The position numbers were made by a program, and so were the translations under genes. 64,000 bases of DNA. Source: Dama dama. Taxonomy: Eukaryota > Chordata > Mammalia > Artiodactyla > Cervidae. The stretch lies in contig NC_083714.1 of NCBI RefSeq assembly GCF_033118175.1, forward strand, positions 682,001 through 746,000, in the 5' to 3' direction. Under the pieces are notes generated by a model. It was not told the origin of the DNA. It saw nothing but the letters and a program-made list of their open reading frames with translations, and did no database searches. Below are positions 14,790-27,400 of this stretch, one piece after another (within the stretch, counting starts at the first letter, position 1; every line of letters begins with the position of its first letter).

Positions 14790-17164
14790 GAAGAGCTTCA
14801 AAAGGTGTGAAATACATGAGGAGCATTAAACGCCCTGAAAAATAGGAGGAGCATGCAGAGGTGTTCAAAAACATGAAGAGCCTGAAAAGGTGTCAAAAAT
14901 ATGAAGAGCTTCAAAATGTGTCAAAAATGAAATGAGCATGAAACGGTCTGAAAAAGCTGAGGAGCATGAAGTGGTGTTGAAACACATGAAGAGCCTGAAA
15001 AGGTGTGAAAAATATGAAGAGGTTCAAAGGTGTGAAATACATGAGGATCATGAAATGGTTTGAAAAATACGAGGAGCATGAAGCAGTGTTCAAAAACATG
15101 AAGAGCCTGAAAAGGTTTGAAAAATATGAAGAGCTTCAAAAGGTGTCAAAAATATGAGGAGCATGAAACCGTCCGAAAAATAGGAGGAGCATGAAGCGGT
15201 GTTGAAAAACATGAAGAGCGTGAAAACGAGTGAAAAATATGAGGAGCTTCAAAAGGTATGAAAAATATGAAGAGCTTCAAAAGGTGTCAAAAAAGAGATG
15301 AGCATGAAACCGTCTGAAAAATAGGTGGAGCATGAAGCGGTGTTGAAAAACATGAAGAGCCTGAAAAGATGTGAAAAATATGAAGAGCTTCAAAAGGTGT
15401 CAAAAATATGAGGAGCATGAAACGGTCTGAAAAATAGGAGGAGGATGAAACCGTGTTCAAAAACATGAAGAGACTGAAAAGGGTGAAAAATATGAAGAGC
15501 TTCAAAAGGTGTGAAAAATAGGAGGAGCATGAAGCGGTGTGCAAAAACATGAAAAGCCTGAAAAGGTGTGAAAAATATGAAGAGCATCAAAAGGTGTCAA
15601 AAATATGAGGAGCATGAAACGGTCTGAAAAATAGGAGGAGCATGAAGCGGTGTTGAAAAACATGAAGAGCCTGAAAAGGTGTTAAAAATATGAAGAGTTT
15701 CAAAAGGTGTCAAATATATGAGCAGCAAGAATCGGTCTGAAATATAGGAGTAGCATGAAACGGTGTTCAAATACATGCAGAGCCTGAAAAGTTGTGAAAA
15801 ATATGAAGAGCTTCAAATGGTGTCAAATATATGAAGAGCTTCAAAAGGTGTCAAAAATGAGATGAGCATGAAACGGTCTGAAAAATAGGAGGAGCAAGAA
15901 GTCGTGTTCCAAAAAATGAAGAGCCTGAGAAGGTGTGAAATATATCAAGAACTTCAAAATGTGTCAAAAATATGAGGAGCATGAAACGGTCTGAAAAATA
16001 GGAGGAGCATGAAACGGTGTTGAAAAACATGCAGAGCCTGAAAAGGTGTGAAAAATATGAAGAACTTCAAAAGGTGTGAAATATATGAGGAGCATGAAAC
16101 GGTCTTAAAAATAGGAGGAGCATGAAGCGGTTTTCAAAAATATGAAGAGCCTGAAAAGGTGTGAAAAATATGAGGAGCTTCAAAAGGTATGAAATACATG
16201 AGGAGTATGAAACTGTCTTGAAAATAGGAGGAGCATGAAGCGGTGCTAAAAAACATGAAGAGGCTTAAAAGGTGTGAAAAATATGAAGAGCTTCAAAAGG
16301 TGTGAAAAATATGAGGAGCATGAAACGGTCTGAAAAATAGGAGGAGCATGAAGCCGTGTTGAAAAACATGAAGAGCCTGAAAAAGTGTGAAATATATGAA
16401 GAGGTTCAAAAGGTGTAAAAAATATGAGGAGATTCAAAAGGTATCAAAAATATGAGGAGCATGAAACGGTCTGAAAAAGAGGAGGAGCATGAATCGGTGT
16501 TGAAAATCATGAAGAGCCTGAAAACGTGTGAGAAATATGAAGAGCTTCAAAAGGTGTCAAAAATATGAAGAGCTTCAAAAGGTTTCAAAAATGAGAGGAG
16601 TATGAAGCAGTCTGAAAAATAAGAGGAGCATGAAGCGGTGTTCAAAAACATGAAGAGCCTGAAAAGGTGTGAAAAATATGAAGAGCTTCAAAAGGTGTCA
16701 AAAATGAGATGAGCATGTAACGGTCTGAAAAATAGGAGGAGCATGAAGTGGTGTTGAAAAAAAAGAAGAGACGGAAAAGGTGTGAAATATATGAAGGGCT
16801 TCAAAAGGTGTCAAAAATATAAGGAGAATGAAACGGTCTGAAAATAGGAGGAGCATGAAGCGGTGTTCAAAAACATGAAGAGCCTGAAAAGGTGTGAAAA
16901 ATATGAAGAGCTTCAAAAGGTGTCAAAAATATGAGGAGCATGAAACGGTTTGAAAAATAGAAGGAGCATGAAGCGGTGTTCAAAAACAGGAAAAGCCTGA
17001 AAAGTTGTGAAAAATATGAAGAGCTTCAAAAGTTGTCAAAAATATGAGGAGCATGAAAAGGTCAGAAAAATAGGAGGATCATGAAGCAGTGTTCAAAAAC
17101 ATGAAGAGCCTGAAAAGGTGTGCAAAATATGAAGAGCTTCAAAAGGTGTCAAAAATATGAGGAG
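14790..17164 (+). repeat. Partial H unit (right-hand part only)
   Basis: From GCATTAAACGCCCTG near 14823 this block follows the right-hand half of the H units (compare 2840 onward, 20930 onward, 27910 onward) and runs directly into the H marker at 17165. It keeps a stretch near 16200-16440 that H1 and H2 have lost but H0 and H3 retain (4105-4345 and 36700-36940). Its left half is absent and replaced by the diverged tract to its left. Confidence 0.8.
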
Positions 17165-17327
17165 CATGAAACGGTCTGCAAAAAAGGAGGAGCATGAAGT
17201 GGTGTTGAAAAAATTCAAGAGCCTGACAAGGTGTGAAAAATATGAAAAGCTTCAAAAGTTGTCAAAAATATGAGGAGCATGAAACGGTCTGAAAAATAGG
17301 AGGAGCATGAAGCGGTGTTCAAAAACA

Positions 17328-18391
17328 TGAAGAGCCTGAAAAGGTGTGAAAAATATGAAGAGCTTCAAAAGGTGTCAAAAATATGAGGAGCATGAAACGG
17401 TCTGAAAAATAGGAGGAGCATGAAGTGGTGTTGAAAAACATGAAGAGTCTGAAAACGTGTGAAATTATGAAGAACTTCAAAAATATGCAAAATATGAAGA
17501 GCTTCAAAAGGTGTGAAAAATATGAAGAGCTTCAAAAGGTGTCAAAATGAGATGAACATGAAACGGTCTGAAAAATAGGAGGAGCATGAAGCGGTGTTGA
17601 AAATCATAAAGAGCCTGAAAATTTGTGAAAAATATGAAGAGCTTCAGAAGATGTGAAAAACATGAAGAGCTTCAAAAGGTGTCAAAATGAGATGAGCATG
17701 AAACGGTCTGAAAAATAAGAGGAGCATGAAGTGGTGTTGAAAATAATGAAAAGCCTGAAAAGGTGTGAAATATATGAAGAGCTTCAAAAGGTGTCAAAAA
17801 TATGAGGAGAATGAAACGGTCTGTAAAATAGGAGGAGCATGAAATGGTGTTCAAAAACATGAAGAGCCTGAAAAGGTGTGAAAAATATGAAGAGCTTCAA
17901 AAGGTGTCAAAAATATGAGGAGCATGAAACGGTCTGAAAAATAGGAGGAGCATGAAGTGGTGTTGAAAAACATGAAGAGTCTGAAAAAGTGTGAAATTAT
18001 GAAGAACTTCAAAAATATGCAAAATATGAAGAGCTTCAAAAGGTGTGAAAAATATGAAGAGCTTCAAAAGGTGTCAAAATGAGATGAACATGAAACGGTC
18101 TGAAAAATAGGAGGAGCATGAAGCGGTGTTGAAAATCATAAAGAGCCTGAAAATTTGTGAAAAATATGAAGAGCTTCAGAAGATGTGAAAAACATGAAGA
18201 GCTTCAAAAGGTGTCAAAATGAGATGAGCATGAAACGGTCTGAAAAATAAGAGGAGCATGAAGTGGTGTTGAAAATAATGAAAAGCCTGAAAAGGTGTGA
18301 AATATATGAAGAGCTTCAAAAGGTGTCAAAAATATGAGGAGAATGAAACGGTCTGTAAAATAGGAGGAGCATGAAATGGTGTTCAAAAACA
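17328..18391 (+). repeat. 532-bp tandem duplication inside H1
   Basis: The segment near 17328-17859 is repeated immediately at about 17860-18391, with nearly every private variant preserved, including ACTTCAAAAATATGCAAAAT, AAAATCATAAAGAGCC and TCTGTAAAATAGG. A visible difference is GAAAACGTG near 17451 against GAAAAAGTG near 17983. H0, H2 and H3 have a single copy, so this duplication is private to H1 and recent. Confidence 0.85.
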
Positions 18392-19499
18392 TGAAGAGCC
18401 TGAAAAGGTGTGAAAAATATGAAGAGCTTCAAAAGGTGTCAAAAATATGAGGAGCATGAAAAGTTCTGAAAAATAGGAGGAGCATGAAGCGGTGTTCAAA
18501 ACAGGAAGACCCTGAAAAGTAGTGAAAAATATGAAGAGCTTCAAAAGGTGTCAAAAATATGAGGAGCATGAAACGGTCTGAAAAATAGGAGGACTATGAA
18601 ACGGTGTTCAAAAACATGAAGAGCCTGAAAAGGTGTGAAAAATATGAAGAGCTTCAAAACGTGTCAAAAATATGAGGAGCATGAAATGGTCTGAAAAATA
18701 GGAGGAGCAAGAAAGGGTGTTGAACAACATGAAGAGCCTGAAAACGTGTGAAAAATATGAAGAGCTTCAAAAGATGTGAAAAATATGAAGAGCTTCAAAA
18801 GGTGTCAAAAATGAGATGAGCATGAAACCGTCTGAAAAATAGGAGGAGCATGAAGTAGTGTTGAAAAACATGAAGAACCTGAAAAGCTGTGAGAAACATG
18901 AAGAGCTTCAAAATGTGTCAAAAATATGAGGAGCATGAAACGGTCTGAAAAAGAGGAGGAGCAGGAAGCGGTGTTGAGAAACATGAAGAGCCTGAAAATG
19001 TGTGAAAAATATGAAGAGCTTCTAAAGGTGTGAAATATATGAGGTGCAAAAAACGGTCTGAAAAATAGGAGGAGCATGAAGCAGTGTTGAAAAACATGAA
19101 GAGCCTGAAAAGGTGTGAAAAATATGAAGAGCTTCAAAAGGTGTCAAAATTATAAGGAGCATGAAACGTTCTGAAAAATAGGAGGAGCATGAAGCAGTGT
19201 TGAAAAAAATGAAGAGCCTGAAAAGGTGTGAAAAATATGAACAGCTTCAAAAGTTGTCAAAAATATGAGGAGCATGAAACGGTCTAAAAAATAGGAGTAC
19301 CATGAACCGGTGTTGAAAAACATGAAGAGCCAGAAAAGGTGTGAAAAATATTAAGAGCTTCAAAATGTGTGAAAAATATGAAGAGCTACAAAAGGTGTCA
19401 AAAAAGAGATGAGCATGAAACGGTCTGAAAAATAGGAGGAGAATGAAGTGGTGTTGAAAAAAATGAGGAGCCTGAAAAGGTGTGAAAAATATGAAGAGC

Positions 19500-22400
19500 T
19501 TCAAAAGGTGTCAAAAATGAGATGATCATGAAACGGTCTGAAAAATAGGAGGTGCATGAGGTGGTGTTGAAGAAAAAGAAGAGACTGAAAAGGTGTGAAA
19601 TATATGAAGAGCTTCAAAAGGTGTCAAAATATGAGGAGCATGATACGGTCTGAAAAATAGGAGGAGCATGAAGCGGTGTTCAAAACATGAAGAGCCTGAA
19701 AAATTGTGAAAAATATGAAAAGCTTCCAAAGGTGTTAAAAATGAGATGAGCATGAAACGGTCTGAAAAATAGGAGGAGCATGAAGCGGTGTTGAAAAAAT
19801 GAAGAGCCTGAAAAGGTGTGAAAAATATGAAGAGCATCAAAAGTTGTCAAAAATATGAGGAGTATGAAACGGTCTGAAAAATAGGAGGACCATGAAGCGG
19901 TGTTGCAAAACATGAGGAGCCTGAAAAGGTGTGAAAAATATGAAGAGCTTCAAAAGGGGAGAAAAATATGAGGTGCATGAAACGGTCTGAAAAATAGGAG
20001 GAGTATGAAGCGGTGTTGAAAAACATGAAGAGCCTGAAAAGGTGTGAAAAATATGAAGAGCTTCAAAAGGTGTGAAATACATGAGGAGCATGAAAGAGCT
20101 GAAAATTAGGAGAAGCATGAAGTGGTGTGGAAAAACATGAAGAGCCTGAAAAGGTGTGAAAAATATGAAGAGCTTCAAAAGGTGTGAAATACATGAGGAG
20201 CATGAAACTCTCTGAAAAATAGGAGGAACATGAAGCGGTGTTCAAAAATATGAAGAGCCTGAAAAGGTGTGAACAATATGAAGAGCTTCAAAAATATGAA
20301 AAATATGAAGAGCTTCAAAAGGTGTGAAAAATATGAAGAGCTTCAAAAGGTGTGAAATTTATGAGGAGCATGAAACGGTCTGAAAAATAGGAGGAGCATG
20401 AAGCGGTGTTGAAAAACATGAAGAGCCTGAAAAGGTGTGAAAAATATGAAGAGCTTCAAAAGGTGTGAAATACATGAGGAGCATGAAACGTGTTGAAAAA
20501 TAGGAGAAGCATGAAGTGGTGTGGAAAAACATCAAGAGCCTGAAAAGGTGTGAAAAATATGAAGGGCTTCCAAAGGTGTGAAATACATGAGGAGCAAGAA
20601 ACGGTCTGAAAAATAGGAGGAAGAGGAAGAGGTGTTCAAAAATATGAAGAGCCTGAAAAGGTGTGAAAAATATGAAGAGCTTCAAAAGGTGTCAAAAATA
20701 TGAGGAGCATGAAACGTTGTGAAAAATAGGAGCAGCATGAAACGGTGTTCAAAAACATGAAGACATTGAAAAGGTGTGAAAAATATGAAGAGGTGCAAAA
20801 GGTTTGAAATATATGAGGAGCATGAAACGGTCTGAAAAATATGAGGAGCATGAAGCGGTGTTCAAAAACATGAAGAGCCTGAAAAGATGAGAAAAATATG
20901 AAGAGCTTCAAAAGGTGTGAAATACATGAGGAGCATTAAACGCCCTGAAAAATAGGAGGAGCATGCAGAGGTGTTCAAAAACATGAAGAGCCTGAAAAGG
21001 TGTCAAAAATATGAAGAGATTCAAAAGGTGTGAAAAATATGAAGAGCTTCAAAATGTTTCAAAAATGAAATGAGCATGAAACGGTCTGAAAAAGCTGAGG
21101 AGCATGAAGTGGTGTTGAAACACATGAAGAGCCTGAAAAGGTGTGAAAAATATGAAGAGTTTCAAAGGTGTGAAATACATGAGGATCATGAAATGGTTTG
21201 AAAAATACGAGGAGCATGAAGCAGTGTTCAAAAACATGAAGAGCCTGAAAAGGTTTGAAAAATATGAAGAGCTTCAAAAGGTGTCAAAAATATGAGGAGG
21301 ATGAAACCGTCTGAAAAAGAGGAGGAGCATGAAGCGGTGTTGAAAACCATGAAGAGCGTGAAAACGAGTGAAAAATATGAAGAGCTTCAAAAGGTATGAA
21401 AAATATGAAGAGCTTCAAAAGGTGTCAAAAAAGAGATGAGCATGAAACGGTCTGAAAAATAGGAGGAGAATGAAGTGGTGTTGAAAAAAATGAGGAGCCT
21501 GAAAATGTGTGAAAAATATGAAGAGCTTCAAAAGGTGTCAAAAATGAGATGATCATGAAACGGTCTGAAAAATAGGAGGTGCATGAGGTGGTGTTGAAGA
21601 AAAAGAAGAGACTGAAAAGGTGTGAAATATATGAAGAGCTTCAAAAGGTGTCAAAATATGAGGAGCATGATACGGTCTGAAAAATAGGAGGAGCATGAAG
21701 CGGTGTTCAAAACATGAAGAGCCTGAAAAATTGTGAAAAATATGAAAAGCTTCCAAAGGTGTTAAAAATGAGATGAGCATGAAACGCTCTGAAAAATAGG
21801 AGGAGCATGAAGCGGTGTTGAAAAAATGAAGAGCCTGAAAAGGTGTGAAAAATATGAAGAGCATCAAAAGTTGTCAAAAATATGAGGAGTATGAAACGGT
21901 CTGAAAAATAGGAGGACCATGAAGCGGTGTTGCAAAACATGAGGAGCCTGAAAAGGTGTGAAAAATATGAAGAGCTTCAAAAGGGGAGAAAAATATGAGG
22001 TGCATGAAACGGTCTGAAAAATAGGAGGAGTATGAAGCGGTGTTGAAAAACATGAAGAGCCTGAAAAGGTGTGAAAAATATGAAGAGCTTCAAAAGGTGT
22101 GAAATACATGAGGAGCATGAAACGTGTTGAAAAATAGGAGAAGCATGAAGTGGTGTGGAAAAACATCAAGAGCCTGAAAAGGTGTGAAAAATATGAAGGG
22201 CTTCCAAAGGTGTGAAATACATGAGGAGCAAGAAACGGTCTGAAAAATAGGAGGAAGAGGAAGAGGTGTTCAAAAATATGAAGAGCCTGAAAAGGTGTGA
22301 AAAATATGAAGAGCTTCAAAAGGTGTCAAAAATATGAGGAGCATGAAACGTTGTGAAAAATAGGAGCAGCATGAAACGGTGTTCAAAAACATGAAGACAT

Positions 22401-22920
22401 TGAAAAGGTGTGAAAAATATGAAGAGGTGCAAAAGGTTTGAAATATATGAGGAGCATGAAACGGTCTGAAAAATATGAGGAGCATGAAGCGGTGTTCAAA
22501 AACATGAAGAGCCTGAAAAGGTGAGAAAAATATGAAGAGCTTCAAAAGGTGTGAAATACATGAGGAGCATTAAACGCCCTGAAAAATAGGAGGAGCATGC
22601 AGAGGTGTTCAAAAACATGAAGAGCCTGAAAAGGTGTCAAAAATATGAAGAGATTCAAAAGGTGTGAAAAATATGAAGAGCGTCAAAATGTTTCAAAAAT
22701 GAAATGAGCATGAAACGGTCTGAAAAAGCTGAGGAGCATGAAGTGGTGTTGAAACACATGAAGAGCCTGAAAAGGTGTGAAAAATATGAAGAGGTTCAAA
22801 GGTGTGAAATACATGAGGATCATGAAATGGTTTGAAAAATACGAGGAGCATGAAGCAGTGTTCAAAAACATGAAGAGCCTGAAAAGGTTTGAAAAATATG
22901 AAGAGCTTCAAAAGGTGTCA
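19500..22920 (+). repeat. Reiterated central block of H1
   Basis: The sequence from about 19526 (GTGCATGAGGTGGTG) through the markers near 20636 and 21049 appears again from about 21553 through 22270 and 22683. The right part of the two passes is 1634 bp apart, and the left part is 2027 bp apart. The first pass therefore carries an extra stretch of about 393 bp near 20063-20450. Two passes of the same markers inside one H unit indicate an internal duplication. Confidence 0.8.
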
Positions 22921-24483
22921 AAAATATGAGGAGCATGAAACCGTCTGAAAAATAGGAGGAGCATGAAGCGGTGTTGAAAACCATGAAGAGCGTGAAAACG
23001 AGTGAAAAATATGAAGAGCTTCAAAAGGTATGAAAAATATGAAGAGCTTCAAAAGGTGTCAAAAAAGAGATGAGCATGAAACCGTCTGAAAAATAGGTGG
23101 AGCATGAAGCGGTGTTGAAAAACATGAAGAGCCTGAAAAGATGTGAAAAATATGAAGAGCTTCAAAAGGTGTCAAAAATATGAGGAGCATGAAACGGTCT
23201 GAAAAATAGGAGGAGCATGAAACCGTGTTAAAAACATGAAGAGACTGAAAAGGGTGAAAAATATGAAGAGCTTCAAAAGGTGTGAAAAATAGGAGGAGCA
23301 TGAAGCGGTGTGCAAAAACATGAAAATCCTGAAAAGGTGTGAAAAATATGAAGAGCATCAAAAGGTGTCAAATATATGAGGAGCATGAAACGGTCTGAAA
23401 AATAGGAGGAGCATGAAGCGGTGTTGAAAAACATGAAGAGCCTGAAAAGGTGTTAAAAATATGAAGAGTTTCAAAAGGTGTCAAATATATGAGCAGCAAG
23501 AATCGGTCTGAAATATAGGAGTAGCATGAAACGGTGTTCAAATATATGCAGAGCCTGAAAAGTTGTGAAAAATATGAAGAGCTTCAAATGGTGTCAAAAA
23601 TATGAAGAGCTTCAAAAGGTGTCAAAAATGAGATGAGCATGAAACGGTCTGAAAAATAGGAGGAGCAAGAAGTCGTGTTCCAAAAAATGAAGAGCCTGAG
23701 AAGGTGTGAAATATATCAAGAACTTCAAAATGTGTCAAAAATATGAGGAGCATGAAATGGTCTTAAAAATAGGAGGAGCATGAAGCAGTTTTCAAAAATA
23801 TGAAGAGCCTGAAAAGGTGTGAAAAATATGAGGAGCTTCAAAAGGTGTAAAAAATATGAGGAGATTCAAAAGGTATCAAAAATATGAGGAGCATGAAACG
23901 GTCTGAAAAAGAGAAGGAGCATGAATCGGTGTTGAAAATCATGAAGAGCCTGAAAACGTGTGAGAAATATGAAGAGCTTCAAAAGGTGTCAAAAATATGA
24001 AGAGCTTCAAAAGGTGTCAAAAATGAGAGGAGTATGAAGCAGTCTGAAAAATAGGAGGAGCATGAAGCGGTGTTCAAAAACATGAAGAGCTTGAAAAGGT
24101 GTGAAAAATATGAAGAGCTTCAAAAGGTGTCAAAAATGAGATGAGCATGAAACGGTCTGAAAAATAGGAGGAGCATGAAGTGGTGTTGAAAAAAAAGAAG
24201 AGACGGAAAAGGTGTGAAATATATGAAGGGCTTCAAAAGGTGTCAAAAATATGAGGAGAATGAAACGGTCTGAAAATAGGAGGAGCATGAAGCGGTGTTC
24301 AAAAACATGAAGAGCCTGAAAAGGTGTGAAAAATATGAAGAGCTTCAAAAGGTGTCAAAAATATGAGGAGCATGAAACGGTTTGAAAAATAGGAGGAGCA
24401 TGAAGCGGTGTTCAAAAACAGGAAAAGCCTGAAAAGTTGTGAAAAATATGAAGAGCTTCAAAAGTTGTCAAAAATATGAGGAG

Positions 24484-27400
24484 CATGAAACGGTCTGCAA
24501 AAAAGGAGGAGCATGAAGTGGTGTTGAAAAAATTCAAGAGCCTGACAAGGTGTGAAAAATATGAAAAGCTTCAAAAGTTGTCAAAAATATGAGGAGCATG
24601 AAACGGTCTGAAAAATAGGAGGAGCATGAAGCGGTGTTCAAAAACATGAAGAGCCTGAAAAGGTGTGAAAAATATGAAGAGCTTCAAAAGGTGTCAAAAA
24701 TATGAGGAGCATGAAACGGTCTGAAAAATAGGAGGAGCATGAAGTGGTGTTGAAAAACATGAAGAGTCTGAAAACGTGTGAAATTATGAAGAACTTCAAA
24801 AATATGCAAAATATGAAGAGCTTCAAAAGGTGTGAAAAATATGAAGAGCTTCAAAAGGTGTCAAAATGAGATGAACATGAAACGGTCTGAAAAATAGGAG
24901 GAGCATGAAGCGGTGTTGAAAATCATAAAGAGCCTGAAAATTTGTGAAAAATATGAAGAGCTTCAGAAGATGTGAAAAACATGAAGAGCTTCAAAAGGTG
25001 TCAAAATGAGATGAGCATGAAACGGTCTGAAAAATAAGAGGAGCATGAAGTGGTGTTGAAAATAATGAAAAGCCTGAAAAGGTGTGAAATATATGAAGAG
25101 CTTCAAAAGGTGTCAAAAATATGAGGAGAATGAAACGGTCTGTAAAATAGGAGGAGCATGAAATGGTGTTCAAAAACATGAAGAGCCTGAAAAGGTGTGA
25201 AAAATATGAAGAGCTTCAAAAGGTGTCAAAAATATGAGGAGCATGAAAAGTTCTGAAAAATAGGAGGAGCATGAAGCGGTGTTCAAAACAGGAAGACCCT
25301 GAAAAGTAGTGAAAAATATGAAGAGCTTCAAAAGGTGTCAAAAATATGAGGAGCATGAAACGGTCTGAAAAATAGGAGGACTATGAAACGGTGTTCAAAA
25401 ACATGAAGAGCCTGAAAAGGTGTGAAAAATATGAAGAGCTTCAAAACGTGTCAAAAATATGAGGAGCATGAAATGGTCTGAAAAATAGGAGGAGCAAGAA
25501 AGGGTGTTGAACAAAATGAAGAGCCTGAAAACGTGTGAAAAATATGAAGAGCTTCAAAAGATGTGAAAAATATGAAGAGCTTCAAAAGGTGTCAAAAATG
25601 AGATGAGCATGAAACCGTCTGAAAAATAGGAGGAGCATGAAGTAGTGTTGAAAAACATGAAGAACCTGAAAAGCTGTGAGAAACATGAAGAGCTTCAAAA
25701 TGTGTCAAAAATATGAGGAGCATGAAACGGTCTGAAAAAGAGGAGGAGCAGGAAGCGGTGTTGAGAAACATGAAGAGCCTGAAAATGTGTGAAAAATATG
25801 AAGAGCTTCTAAAGGTGTGAAATATATGAGGTGCAAGAAACGGTCTGAAAAATAGGAGGAGCATGAAGCAGTGTTGAAAAACATGAAGAGCCTGAAAAGG
25901 TGTGAAAAATATGAAGAGCTTCAAAAGGTGTCAAAATTATAAGGAGCATGAAACGTTCTGAAAAATAGGAGGAGCATGAAGCAGTGTTGAAAAAAATGAA
26001 GAGCCTGAAAAGGTGTGAAAAATATGAACAGCTTCAAAAGTTGTCAAAAATATGAGGAGCATGAAACGGTCTAAAAAATAGGAGTACCATGAACCGGTGT
26101 TGAAAAACATGAAGAGCCAGAAAAGGTGTGAAAAATATTAAGAGCTTCAAAATGTGTGAAAAATATGAAGAGCTTCAAAAGGTGTCAAAAAAGAGATGAG
26201 CATGAAACGGTCTGAAAAATAGGAGGAGAATGAAGTGGTGTTGAAAAAAATGAGGAGCCTGAAAAGGTGTGAAAAATATGAAGAGCTTCAAAAGGTGTCA
26301 AAAATGAGATGATCATGAAACGGTCTGAAAAATAGGAGGTGCATGAAGTGGTGTTGAAGAAAAAGAAGAGACTGAAAAGGTGTGAAATATATGAAGAGCT
26401 TCAAAAGGTGTCAAAATATGAGGAGCATGATACGGTCTGAAAAATAGGAGGAGCATGAAGCGGTGTTCAAACCATGAAGAGCCTGAAAAATTGTGAAAAA
26501 TATGAAAAGCTTCCAAAGGTGTTAAAAATGAGATGAGCATGAAACGCTCTGAAAAATAGGAGGAGCATGAAGCGGTGTTGAAAAAATGAAGAGCCTGAAA
26601 AGGTGTGAAAAATATGAAGAGCATCAAAAGTTGTCAAAAATATAAGGAGTATGAAACGGTCTGAAAAATAGGAGGACCATGAACCGGTGTTGAAAAACAT
26701 GAAGAGCCAGAAAAGGTGTGAAAAATATTAAGAGCTTCAAAATGTGTGAAAAATATGAAGAGCTACAAAAGGTGTCAAAAAAGAGATGAGCATGAAACGG
26801 TCTGAAAAATAGGAGGAGAATGAAGTGGTGTTGAAAAAAATGAGGAGCCTGAAAAGGTGTGAAAAATATGAAGAGCTTCAAAAGGTGTCAAAAATGAGAT
26901 GATCATGAAACGGTCTGAAAAATAGGAGGTGCATGAGGTGGTGTTGAAGAAAAAGAAGAGACTGAAAAGGTGTGAAATATATGAAGAGCTTCAAAAGGTG
27001 TCAAAATATGAGGAGCATGATACGGTCTGAAAAATAGGAGGAGCATGAAGCGGTGTTCAAAACATGAAGAGCCTGAAAAATTGTGAAAAATATGAAAAGC
27101 TTCCAAAGGTGTTAAAAATGAGATGAGCATGAAACGGTCTGAAAAATAGGAGGAGCATGAAGCGGTGTTGAAAAAATGAAGAGCCTGAAAAGGTGTGAAA
27201 AATATGAAGAGCATCAAAAGTTGTCAAAAATATGAGGAGTATGAAACGGTCTGAAAAATAGGAGGACAATGAAGCGGTGTTGCAAAACATGAGGAGCCTG
27301 AAAAGGTGTGAAAAATATGAAGAGCTTCAAAAGGGGAGAAAAATATGAGGTGCATGAAACGGTCTGAAAAATAGGAGGAGCATGAAGCGGTGTTGAAAAA

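Larger units (their letters stand above)
7936..14790 (+). repeat. Diverged monomer tract between H blocks
   Basis: This stretch is made of the same A-B-C-D monomers, but I found no long collinear copy elsewhere in the window. Several extra A-type subunits occur. Two local duplications stand out. The first is a 227-bp step around 12258/12485, marked by CGTTTTTAAATAAACATG. The second is a roughly 591-bp step around 10268/10859, marked by GAGTTTCCAAAGTTGTG. It is likely an older, less homogenised part of the array. No gene, RNA or mobile element is seen. Confidence 0.8.
17165..24483 (+). repeat. Higher-order unit H1 (7319 bp)
   Basis: H1 is bounded by successive H markers at 17165 and 24484. 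It is longer than H2 because it contains a 532-bp tandem duplication near its start and a reiterated central block. It shares GGGGAGAAAA (near 19955), GGGCTTCCAAAGG (near 20565), GAAGAGCCTG (near 20984) and CAGTGTTCAAA (near 21223) with H2, against H0 and H3. Confidence 0.85.
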
